Shown here: piece by piece, positions 55,397-64,000 of the stretch | Layout of the letters: each line of letters starts with the position of its first letter | Position numbering within the stretch: position 1 is the stretch's first letter | Assembly: GCA_944989445.1 (NCBI GenBank) | Contig: CALYLW010001368.1 | Location: 87,474-151,473, forward strand | Direction: 5' to 3' | Length of the DNA: 64,000 bases | Source: Ampullaceana balthica | Lineage: Eukaryota; Mollusca; Gastropoda; Lymnaeidae | Made by a program: the position numbers and the translations under genes | The notes under the pieces: model-generated | The model's database searches: none | Told to the model about the DNA's origin: nothing | The model's input: only the letters and a program-made list of their open reading frames with translations

Positions 55397-55721
55397 TCAT
55401 ACTTGTGTCACCAGGTCGTTTGGGGTCTTGACAACGAGGAACGGGACATCTTGTAGATGCTGCCCTAGTAGTTGCACATCGACAGTCATGATTCCACTAT
55501 ATGGCACCTCAGCTCCGTTGACGGCCCGTAAAGTTATGAAGCCGGTTTCAAGGGTGAGGTGGCCAAGATGTTGGGATGCCCATGTTTCTGTGATGGTGCT
55601 TACTTCGCTCCCCGTGTCAATAAGTGCCGCAACCTGGTGACCATTTAGGGTTACCTCCAAGGTTGGACACGTGCCAATGAGGCCCGTTGACGTCCCCGTT
55701 GCGTGTCTGTTGACCGCAACG
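55397..55721 (-). pseudogene. pol: Gypsy protease region, ends at TGA
   Basis: Same frame as gag, directly after its UAG. It holds the aspartic-protease active site ALIDTGSEVST and GIMTVDVQLL. The frame meets TGA at 55397-55399, within the protease domain and before the LLGMN motif. A C-to-T change of a CGA codon would explain it. No alternative protease start is needed if the gag UAG is read through. Confidence 0.88.
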
Positions 55722-55723
55722 GC

Positions 55724-56692
55724 CTAGAAGTTTCCCTGGTTCACAGGTTGCCTTCTTTGGGTGATCTGTTGTCTAGGCTGCTGCTGCTGAGGATGTTGTT
55801 GGGGTGCATTATTTTGGTTAGCAACGTACCTCTTTTTGGCCTGGCACTCGTCTTCTATGTGACCTCTTCGATTGCACCACATGCAGGTCCAGGGGCTCCG
55901 CGGAGATGGTCCCTGGGGTTGATTGGACTGTCTGCGTGCGGTCTGCAGATGTCGTCGTGGATCCAGACTAGGCTGTCTGGGAGCTGGTGGACAGTGGACA
56001 CCGTAATAGTCCATGTCCCCTCGCTGCTGGCAAATCGACTGGTGGAGACTGTCTGCCACAGCTGCGACCTGCTGGTCTATGTGGGCCATTAGTTGTTGTG
56101 TCATCTGTGCCAAGTCAGGGAGAGGTACTGCGGAGAGCTGGGCAGCTGCGGCGACGTCAGAGAAGTCCTCTTTCATCCAGCGTTGAGCCTCCTTCCTGAC
56201 TTGCTCATAAGAGCTGCCAGCGTGCAATCTGGCATATGCTCGTATGTCACGACGTAGTGCGGCTGGCTGAAGGCCTTGGATGAAAGCATCTCGGAGCATG
56301 TCGTCCGCCAAGATGCCAGGTCGTGCAGAGTTCGCCAGTTGAAACAGACTTCTTAAAGCCGCTGAGTAATCGTCGACTGTCTCACCCAGGCCCTGTTGAC
56401 GTCGGTAGAAGGCTGCTGTTAGAGTGCCTGCGTCTCTCTGCTCACCCCATGTCTGCACTATCAGACGTAACAGTTTCTCAGGGGTATTGATCTCCTCCGG
56501 TGCCCGGTCCAACACTTCCTGGCGGGCACGCCCCTCTAAGGCGCCTATGATCCAGGTAACTGCGGCGGCAGAGGGCATGGGCTGTAATTGTAGTAACAGT
56601 CGTGCCTCTTTCACGAAGGGTTCTGCCCCGCTGTCACCCGTGAACCTCGGTAGCTTTGGCAGACGACTAAACTGTATCTGTTCCTGTTCCAT
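55724..56692 (-). CDS. gag: Gypsy Gag
   Basis: 322 residues, ATG at 56690-56692, stop TAG at 55724-55726. The capsid-like region is about residues 10-190 (LPKLPRFTGDSGAEPF, then LLRLIVQTWGEQR and YRRQQGLGETVDDYSAALR, the retrotransposon Gag core). A Gln-rich spacer is followed by one CCHC zinc knuckle CMWCNRRGHIEDEC (270-283) and a Gln/Arg tail. Assembles virus-like particles in related elements. Intact. The in-frame UAG and lack of a frameshift to pol suggest stop-codon readthrough. Confidence 0.95.
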   Translation of the reverse strand: MEQEQIQFSRLPKLPRFTGDSGAEPFVKEARLLLQLQPMPSAAAVTWIIGALEGRARQEVLDRAPEEINTPEKLLRLIVQTWGEQRDAGTLTAAFYRRQQGLGETVDDYSAALRSLFQLANSARPGILADDMLRDAFIQGLQPAALRRDIRAYARLHAGSSYEQVRKEAQRWMKEDFSDVAAAAQLSAVPLPDLAQMTQQLMAHIDQQVAAVADSLHQSICQQRGDMDYYGVHCPPAPRQPSLDPRRHLQTARRQSNQPQGPSPRSPWTCMWCNRRGHIEDECQAKKRYVANQNNAPQQHPQQQQPRQQITQRRQPVNQGNF

Positions 56693-56754
56693 AGCTGAGA
56701 ATTTCTAACAATTCACTACTTATCACAAAATCACCAACTATCCTCACTTTAGAA

Positions 56755-56771
56755 CCCTGCTCGCAGCGCCA
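56755..56771 (-). promoter_or_regulatory. Primer-binding site, tRNA-Ser type
   Basis: On the minus strand TGGCGCTGCGAGCAGGG, five bases after the LTR. From memory it is close to the complement of a tRNA-Ser(CGA) 3' end, with one or two mismatches. Confidence 0.6.
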
Positions 56772-56776
56772 AAAAC

Positions 56777-57319
56777 TGTAGCCGAGTGGTGGCTATATTG
56801 TTAGTTGTAATAATACTAACTGTTCCGCTAATAAAACAAATAACACAACTCAGGTAAGTAGAGGACTATAGCTGTATATAATGTTTATTTAATTCTCGCT
56901 AAGCTAACATGACACAGTGTACAAGTAAAAATCCCTAACCGCTACGCTCTATACGACTCTCACTTAGGCTGTGGGGTGACTCTCCTCTCACAGGTTTTCC
57001 TGTCCTTATATTGTCCACGTTGCTTACCCTGTACTTCACCCTAGCATTTCTGGCTGGCCTGGACACGTCTTCCCACTAAGTGATAAATGACCACGCCAGT
57101 TTCTGATTGGTTAAAAGTTACTTAGTTTATGCTAATGTACAAACTTTCCCACAAAGTTATTTAGGTCGCTGAAATACAATATTTGTTTCTACCCCGACTG
57201 AGACCCTGGGTCACTCAAAGGACAACTCTCCCCACCCCTTGTGAATTTCCGCCATCCTACCACTGTTCCCGGTGAGGGGCAATGCTTTGTGGGCTGAAAA
57301 AGTGGCGGACACGGCCACA
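56777..57319 (-). repeat. 5' LTR of the gypsy element
   Basis: 543 bp. Differs from the other LTR at CAAAGTTATT/CAAATTTATT, TTCCCGG/TTCCTGG and ATGCTTTG/ATGCGTTG. Confidence 0.95.
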
Positions 57320-57426
57320 TATATAATACAAATACTATAATCATCTTGTTTTAGATTTCAGTAGTATGTAATACAAATACTATATTCATCTTGTTTTAGA
57401 TTTCAGTAGTATGTAATACAAATATC
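57320..57426 (+). repeat. 45-bp satellite, part 3
   Basis: TATATAATACAAATACTATA to ATACAAATATCTC; about two and a half units, ended by the hAT element. Confidence 0.9.
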
Positions 57427-57902
57427 TCTTATCTAAGGTGACCAATCGTCCTCCTTTAGGGAGGACAGTCCTCCTTTTGTAGATTCTGTAATCCCTCGAT
57501 AAGTGCCCTCCTTTCTGTCCTCCTTTTCGATATTTTAAAACTAATCTGTTAATCTCTGAATTCAAAGATGCCGCGCCGAACTGTTACGCGACATCTGACG
57601 GTAGTTCGGAAAGACGCGATTACTAAACGCATGCGCAGGGCATAGGAGAACTTAACGTGACTCGCACTTGTTTCCCACCATTGCATGTGTATTATACTTC
57701 GTGTTTACTTCTAACCTAACAGAAATACGAAATTATTTCTTGCTCAGTGAATATTATTCTCAAGTATCAAGTAAGTACAATTCACGTTTTATTAATTCAA
57801 TTTTATACAACCCTGTTTTCAGCACAAGTGTAAACTAATTTAAATATAGATTTAGTAAAGTTTTATCGCTTTTGTTATTAAAGTTTTAGTTTTAATTATT
57901 AA

Positions 57903-58117
57903 CCCTGGACAGACACACTTATTTTTTTAGACGTAAAAGACACAGTGGGGTTTGGTTTTTTAAAATTTAGTTAGAACTTTTTTTCGCCCAATCATTTTCA
58001 TAAACTGTAAATATTGTATTTAAGATAGCAAATACAAAACAGTATCATAAATAATTGTATTTTTTGTCAAAATACGAAAATAAAATATTTTAAAGACCCC
58101 ACTGTGTCTGTCCAGGG
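57903..58117. mobile_element. piggyBac-type MITE, 215 bp
   Basis: Perfect inverted ends CCCTGGACAGACACA / TGTGTCTGTCCAGGG flanked by TTAA on both sides (57899-57902, 58118-58121), the signature of piggyBac-family insertions. No coding capacity. Confidence 0.93.
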
Positions 58118-58191
58118 TTAATTTTATTTATTCATAATGCGCTTGCATCGTTCGTGTAGCCCTATATTTTATTTTTAATTTCATTTTAGGG

Positions 58192-60079
58192 ATGGAAAAT
58201 TCAAAAAAGAGGAAATGCCATTTCAACGACCAATTGAAAAAGGAATTTCCATTCTTCATATCAAAGAGTGACACCATTGTTTTCTGCAATGTTTGCAGAG
58301 GAGAATGTTCTATTGCGGTTGGAGGTAGAGCAGCTATAACGAAACACTTGAACACCAACAAACATAAACAATCATTAGATGCGTCAGCTTCCAATAATAA
58401 AGTAACACATTTTTTTAAAACTTCTAATTATTCTGAAGATGAAAAACAGTTAGCTGTAATGGAGGGAACATTTGCATTTCATACCATAATTCACAACCAA
58501 AGTTTTCGTAGTATGGATTGTACAACTAAATTATTGAAAAAGTTTCACAATGCTAAATTTTCATGTGCCAGGACAAAATGTGAGGCTATAATTAAATCAG
58601 TATTTAAAAATTACTGTGATAAAATACTTGCAGCAGACTTAAAAAATGCAGCATTTGTAACGGTTTTATCTGATGCATCAAATCATAATGAAACCAAGTT
58701 GTATCCAATACTAGTAAGGTATTATAATGTTACCAAGGGCATCCAAGTAAAAAATTTTAATTTAGAATTCATTGAGGGCGAAATTGCTGAAATTTTGTCA
58801 AACCACCTATACAGAGTATTAAATGAAAACCATTTGAAATCTAAAGTTGTTGCACTAACAGCTGATAATACAAACACAAATTTTGGTGGACGAAGACGCA
58901 ATGGATTGAATAATGTCTATGTAAAATTACAAGATTTACTCCAAAAGAAAATACTAGGAATAGGTTGTAATGCACATATTTTGTCACATGCAATCAACAC
59001 AGCGTCATGTGCCATGCCAATTGATGTAGAAGTAATAATAACGACAATTTATTTGTATTTTAGTCGTTTTACTGTTCGTGTAGCTACTTTAAAACAATTT
59101 TGTGAAGACGCAAATGTTGAATACAAAAGACTTTTAGGATATTCAAAAGTAAGGTGGCTCGCTCTAACACCTGCTATTGAGCGTGTTTTACAATTATTTG
59201 AGCCTCTTCGTTCATATTTTTTAAGTTTAGACAAATGTCCAAAAATTCTGGAATCTTTCTTCAATTATGAATTATCAGAGATATTAATGTATTTTGTACA
59301 TAATCAGGCATCTATTTTCCACAAAACGATTCAAAAGATTGAAGGTGAGCATATTTCAGCTACAGAAGTTAGTCTTATTTTGAACGATTTTGTCCTTCAA
59401 TATAAATCACGATTTGAAGAAAAATTTATTCCTTTAATAATAAAAAGAAAATTGTCAAACTTAGAGGAATCAAATCCGGGCATAACGGAAAAGTTTACCA
59501 AAGAAGTGCAGAATTTTTATCAAACATATTTCCAATGTGTCGAAGAATGGTCTGAAACAAATATCACAGGAAATAACAGTTTTCAATGGTGTTTTTTGAC
59601 TTCATCGAAAGTAAATTGGACAGATATTGAAAACTGTGTTGAGTTTTTATCGAAAGAAATGCCTGATATTAAAATCGATGACAATTGTCTGTTTGAAGAA
59701 ATTAGAAGACTGAATATATATTTAAATTCTGATAAATTAGAACAATGGGAAAATCAGCATGTTGAAATTGATAAAAGATGGGTGGAAATATTTAACCATT
59801 TCAAAAAATGAACACATTCCATTTGAAAATTTAGTTATTCTTGTTGAATTTACGTTGTGCTGCCCTGGAACTAATGCGGCAGTTGAAAGAGTTTTTTCAA
59901 TTGGCAATGATTTTTGGACTAGTGAGAAATCAAGATTGAATGTTGATACTTTAGCTGCAGCACTTACCGTAAAATTCAACATGAAGGATATTTCTTGCTC
60001 CGACATTTCCAATATATTGTTAGAAAATGATACATTGACAAAAAATATTCACTCAATGGAAAAATACTCGTGTAATTAA
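58192..60079 (+). pseudogene. hAT transposase, one frameshift
   Basis: First frame 58192-59811 (539 codons) and second to 60079. BED-type zinc finger C32-C35-H52-H58. Catalytic Asp segments VTVLSDASNH (D161) and ALTADNTN (D225), GCNAH-LSH (259-266) and RWLAL (321-325). The C-terminal dimerisation region CCPGTNAAVERVFSIGND lies in the second frame. The shift is in an A6 run at about 59804-59809; one A fewer would join the frames. May be a sequencing indel, leaving a possibly active element. Confidence 0.9.
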
Positions 60080-60253
60080 ATAATTTAAAAAATGTAAGCA
60101 TAATTAGTGTATTTTTGTTTGAATTAATAAAATGTTTTATTTATTTACGTTGTACCTTTTTCTTAAATTTTTTTGTCCTCCTTTTCATTGTAAAAAAAAT
60201 GGTCACCTTATCTTATCATAAATAGATGCCTGAATTTAGTATGAAACCATGTT

Positions 60254-60800
60254 TTAAATCCCTTATATTAACTTCACCGCCGTCTCGTCATCTCTCTCTG
60301 TCTGTCTTGGGCAGGCGTGCGGAAATACAAAATTAAAAAATGACCCACTTCCCGTGATTCGATCGAGCTGAAATTTGGCACACGGACCCGTCTCACCTAA
60401 CAATGCATCGTATCAAAATTTCAGATCGATCGAAAGTACCGTAATTACATTAATGCATTTTTAGTTTATCTATATAAACTTTATGTAGCTGTCGCTTTCG
60501 TTTACATTTTACGGGTCACTTGACTTCAGACCAGCCACCTGTGAACAGATCTCGTGTTTAAATTTTGGTAAACTGGCGTGCTTTTGATTATATTTTGCGT
60601 GTCACGCTGGGCTCGGGCCAGCGATCGGTGACAATACCTTTCCCCTCTCCCACCCCACCCCACCAGGTTAAAAGCAAAAGGGAGTTAAGACAGATTCAGT
60701 CTGTAAATGTTTGTCGTGTTTGAACATAATCAATACTGTTAGTTATGTCTCATATATAAGGGATTTATAGTCAAAAACTTTGTTTTTACGGGTTTGTTTT
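60254..60800 (+). repeat. Foldback-type repeat, continuous copy
   Basis: Left AAATCCCTTATATTAACTTC, right ATATAAGGGATTTATAG then AAACTTTGTTTTTACGGG. The reference copy for the interrupted one at 6735-9850. Ends have a short inverted match (AAATCCCTTATAT / ATATAAGGGATTT). Confidence 0.8.
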
Positions 60801-61107
60801 ATTTTGGTATCTGCTGGAGCTTATATCGTACAAATGAGTACATATCAATCCAGATCAAGATTAATAAATTATGTGAAAGTTAAGTTTATATTTATCAATT
60901 AATTTAATAGATTAAACGGAAAATACAAATCAAACAAACAAGTGAGATTTGACAATTATAACGTGTAGGTTTTATTGCGTGCTTTTTTATGAAGGGTTAA
61001 AATTTCTCAGTTTGAAATAAAAAATTGACTTCAATGATGACGTATGCTTACAAGTTCAGTGAGAAAGAAATCCCTTTATACAAAAAGTAACTTATCTGTG
61101 TTTCAGA
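60801..61107. other. AT-rich spacer
   Basis: No element recognised. TGTGTTTCAG before 61107 looks like a splice acceptor in front of the tandem repeat. Confidence 0.4.
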
Positions 61108-61418
61108 TGTCTACACTCGGACACACTCAGCCGAGTGTCTACACTCGGACACACCCAACGAAGTGTCTACACTCGGACACACCCAGCCAAGTGTCTACAC
61201 TCGGACACACCCAGCCAAGTGTCTACACTCGGACACACCCAGCCAAGTGTCTACACTCGGACACACCCAGCCAAGTGTCTACACTCGGACACACCCAGCC
61301 AAGTGTCTACACTCGGACACACCCAGCCAAGTGTCTACACTCGGAAACACCTAGCCAAGTGTCTATACTCGGACACACCCAGCCAAGTGTCTACACTCGG
61401 ACACACCCAGCCAAGTGT
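61108..61418 (+). repeat. 28-bp tandem repeat, about 11 copies
   Basis: Unit TGTCTACACTCGGACACACC plus CAGCCAAG. Copies are nearly identical. No stop codon arises in any + frame, so open frames of up to 189 codons pass through it and cycle every 84 bp. Confidence 0.95.
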
Positions 61419-61432
61419 TGGTGTAGGTGGGG

Positions 61433-61705
61433 AAGTTCACGATGGCTTGATGACCTTGATGCCCTTGAGACAAGGCATACCCCGTGTAGATTGTTCTGTG
61501 ATAGACAAGATAGTCCACTGGTAACTATGGATGGCTGGATGACCTTGATGACCTTGAGACAAGGCATACCACGTGTAGATTGTTCTGTGATAGACAAGAT
61601 AGTCCACTGGTAACTATCAATGGCTGGATGACCTTGAGGCAAGGCATACCACGTGTAGATTGTTCTGTGATAGACAAGATAGTCCACTGGTAACTATGGA
61701 TGGCT
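61433..61705 (+). repeat. About 89-bp tandem repeat, 3 copies
   Basis: Unit GGATGGCTGGATGACCTTGA...AGATTGTTCTGTGATAGACA...TAGTCCACTGGTAACTAT. The third copy lacks about 9 bp. Confidence 0.9.
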
Positions 61706-61854
61706 GGACGCTGTGTAGTGCAAACATTGATAAAGACTGGTGCAGATTTAAGTATGACACATGTGACGTGTATTTACTGGACAACGTTATTGAAATGAAG
61801 TGATATCTGTTTAATTAACGATTAACTTAAATAGCAAGTTCAAAAGTCTTAGAG

Positions 61855-62045
61855 ATGTGTTGCCATTGGTAATATCACATCAACATGGATGTCCTAAACA
61901 TATCTCGATAGGACACATTATAAACAGTTTAGGGATGTTGGTACCGAGTACACATCAATATGGTTGTCCTAAACATATCTCGATAGGACACAATGAAAAC
62001 ATGTGAGTGATGTTAGGATCAACATCCACGTGGATGTCCTAAATT
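61855..62045 (+). repeat. About 72-bp tandem repeat, 3 degenerate copies
   Basis: Shared core ATGGATGTCCTAAACATATC, TCGATAGGACACA and GATGTTGG. Confidence 0.85.
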
Positions 62046-62592
62046 TATAAACATTGTTAGTTATTTTTAATGTAACCTTTATAGTGGGATGGATAGCAAA
62101 AACTAAGTTAGGAAATACCAGAAATTCTTTACAAACAAACATACATTTAATGAAAGTTCGAAATTTATTAAGCGGAAAGTAACAAATACATTGTCATTTT
62201 GTGTGGTTGCTGTTGAAAAGAGTTTTGTCAAAGTCGGATGTTTGCTAAATTTGTATTTCAGTGTTTAAAAATTACATAAACCCTTATCTTTTTTATCCCC
62301 GTTAATTTTATTTCAAATGTTCTTGCAGTCTGGAAGAGCGCAATTGCGTAACAAAACCAAAGTCCAAAACGTTTTTTAAAGAAAAATTAAACGTTATGAG
62401 AGGAATACATAAATCATTTATGTCCATATCTTCTCTTCCTTTATTATGCTTTCACTGCCGCCTTACAGTTATTCACCGCCCCCAAATTGATCTATGGCCT
62501 TCAACGCCCCTGGATCACTTCAGCGTCCACAAGGGGGCGCTGGCACCCACTTTGGGAATCACTGTGCTAGAGTGTCGATGTGCGTATTATAT
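62046..62592. other. Spacer with a hAT MITE right end
   Basis: CCACTTTGGGAATCACTG at about 62554-62571 looks like the end of a hAT MITE related to 7517-9648; no left end was found. The rest is AT-rich. Confidence 0.45.
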
Positions 62593-63288
62593 TGTAAAGC
62601 TCCTTCGTCGTACTTCTTAACTGACTCTTCAACTCGCATAGTCAAAACAAAGGCAGCTTTAATGCTAACAGTTCTTCTCTTTATTAGGCATAATTTCTGG
62701 TTACATCAGCTCTCTATCTCTACGACTCTCTCTCTCTCTCTATCTCTCTAGGTCTGTACTCTAACCCTGGGGCGGGTTACTCTCTGTCCTGGTCTGTCCA
62801 AGTCTCTCGTGGGTGACTCCCTAAACTGCTCTCTTACCCCGGGGTGGGTTGTTCTGTCTCGTCTCCTACCGTCCTGTCCTTATATTGCTGTCCCAAGGTA
62901 TGTGGCTGACACCCAAGCACGCACCCCTAGTGTGAGCAATAAAATTGTAAGTCTTTCATTCCCTAAACTATGTCCAGTGATTATCGTCTTATGTTGTCCC
63001 GGTCGCTCCTAATGATCTCTAACCTTTAGTCTTGTTCACAGGCACTAAAATTGTCTTAACAATGCTGACATTGTTCTACACCACCGTCTACCCCTAGCTT
63101 CTAACCACCCAACATTCCGTACCTGGGGGTGGGGGGGGGGAATGGAGAGGCCGGAATACTTTCATTTCCGGTAATTGTCTGAGCGCATCATTACATTCCA
63201 GGTACGACCCTGTCGCCTACCTACCGTCCGCTCCCCTCTCAAATATTTAAACCAAGGTTCTCAATTATCTCAACCCCGGTCCTCCACA
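62593..63288 (-). repeat. LTR of a third related LTR element (3' LTR)
   Basis: Begins about TGTAAAGCTCCTTCGTCG and ends GGTCCTCCACA. The sequence after it (TTACAAAACAATGTCGTACC, GAGTGACTAAGACCCTC) matches the internal 3' end of the element at 45398-49258. The boundaries are by analogy. Contains a CT-rich microsatellite near 62727-62750. Confidence 0.65.
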
Positions 63289-64000
63289 ATACACCCTGTT
63301 TACAAAACAATGTCGTACCGACATTTCGTAACATCCCCGTGTTATGTTTAATTGTCTTCAAATGGCTTTGAGTGACTAAGACCCTCAGCACTATTCAAAT
63401 ACGAATTAACAATGACGCTAACTTGTGTGTACCGCAACAACTGAACTCCCATATACCCAACAATTATTATCCTACACCGGCACTTCTATGTCAACCTCTA
63501 CACGTCTGTCAAATCTTGTGTGTAATCAGTTTGTCAATTTGTGTCAGTTACCTGGCAGTTCAACTCTCATTCACAACTACCATTAATTAAAACAAGGCAC
63601 ATTGAACAGTAAGCAGTTAGCATTAAGACTGTAACTATAGTTCGACATCAAAAACATTTTAACAAAATTGTAACATCTCACAATATAGGCATGTTAACTA
63701 AATTACTTCAGAAAAATAATTCGCCTCACTGGTCACTTCAATTATCAAATTCCTAAACCAATAATTAAAATCAATTTGAACATTGCAGATATTGGGGAAA
63801 GTCATGAAACAAAAACATTTGAAAACGAAACAACTTTTTGCATTTCGAAACACAATTATTAAGTAAAAGTTAGTGTAAATTCAGCGTTCATTTGAAGTAG
63901 CTAGATTTCAACACAATCTTCTCGTCTGTCCATAAGAACTTTGACTGCTCCGGAATAAGATTGATCTAATCGTCTATCACACGAATTATTTATAATCTTC
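63289..64000 (-). mobile_element. Internal 3' part of the third LTR element, runs off the window
   Basis: Homologous at its start to 46133-46300. No coding sequence within the window; the 5' LTR and any ORFs would lie beyond 64000. Confidence 0.6.

Larger units (their letters stand above)
49291..57319 (-). mobile_element. Ty3/gypsy retrotransposon (8.0 kb including a nested Penelope element)
   Basis: LTRs 49291-49833 and 56777-57319 (TGTAGCC...GGCCACA, 543 bp each, about three differences by eye). Target duplication TATA within the satellite. Minus-strand order is gag, protease, RT, RNase H, integrase. A primer-binding site at 56755-56771 and a purine tract at 49834-49848 flank the internal part. 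Coding frames are broken by a stop in protease and shifts in RNase H and integrase. A Penelope-like element is inserted near its 3' end. Confidence 0.95.
57434..60210 (+). mobile_element. hAT DNA transposon with near-complete transposase
   Basis: Ends TAAGGTGACCAATCGTCCTC...ATGGTCACCTTA, an inverted repeat of about 11 bp with further CCTCCTTT subterminal repeats. Flanked by TCTTATC on both sides (57427-57433, 60211-60217); hAT duplications are usually 8 bp, so one position may have changed. A probable 5' intron (donor CAA/GTAAGT at 57769, acceptor TTTTAG at 58189) contains a piggyBac-type MITE. Confidence 0.85.

Noticed and set aside
54897..55640. 247-codon ORF on the + strand
   Set aside because: Antisense shadow of the gypsy protease/RT region; the minus frame has all the motifs.

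Overview
The window reads as intron-rich, AT-rich metazoan DNA, most likely from a mollusc (probably a gastropod). That assignment is inference. It rests on one gene split into short exons with GT-AG introns, no bacterial-style operons, tRNA-derived SINEs, and a mix of LINE, Penelope, Ty3/gypsy, hAT, Merlin and piggyBac-type elements. By eye most of the window is repetitive.

Host genes. From 3402 to about 28860 the + strand carries ten exons of the molybdopterin-binding half of a xanthine dehydrogenase/aldehyde oxidase-family protein; the 5' part lies left of the window. Seven exons join in frame. Two neighbouring exons near the left end carry a frameshift, a broken acceptor and a 1-nt loss, so the locus looks like a pseudogene or a damaged/misassembled allele. 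A single unidentified terminal exon of a convergent gene is on the minus strand at 30582-30719.

Layout. 1-1700: decayed LINE with a C-terminal zinc finger. 1.8-6.6 kb: MITE fragments, a 55-bp tandem repeat, the first three exons, a SINE and G-rich MITEs. 6.7-12.2 kb: a three-level nest of repeats (with a 2.1-kb hAT element), two exons and a SINE. 12.2-14.8 kb: tandem repeats and two exons. 14.9-22.9 kb: a MITE split by a 6.1-kb LTR element that has no recognisable pol and encodes a 941-residue coiled-coil protein. 23-29 kb: the last exons, a SINE, a CR1/L2-like LINE and a LINE remnant. 32-35.5 kb: two 1.26-kb copies of one hAT-like element in opposite orientation. 35.8-37.1 kb: a TTAGGG-like minisatellite and a 570-bp foldback. 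39.7-43.3 kb: a Merlin transposase remnant, small hAT MITEs, a second LINE copy and a strong hairpin. 44.9-60.2 kb: a 45-bp satellite interrupted by a pol-decayed LTR element, by a Ty3/gypsy element that itself contains a Penelope-like element, and followed by a hAT element with a near-complete transposase. 60-64 kb: tandem repeats and the start of a third LTR element.

How the parts relate. No multi-gene pathway is visible. The organising theme is recent, nested transposition: three LTR elements have nearly identical LTR pairs, and many DNA elements keep perfect 8-bp target duplications. The LTRs of the gypsy element and of the pol-decayed element share a block of about 230 bp but have different primer-binding sites, which suggests exchange of regulatory modules. 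The SINE tail matches the 3' end of a LINE fragment carried inside the hAT pair, pointing to its likely mobilising partner. The most unusual item is the coiled-coil LTR element at 16717-22832.
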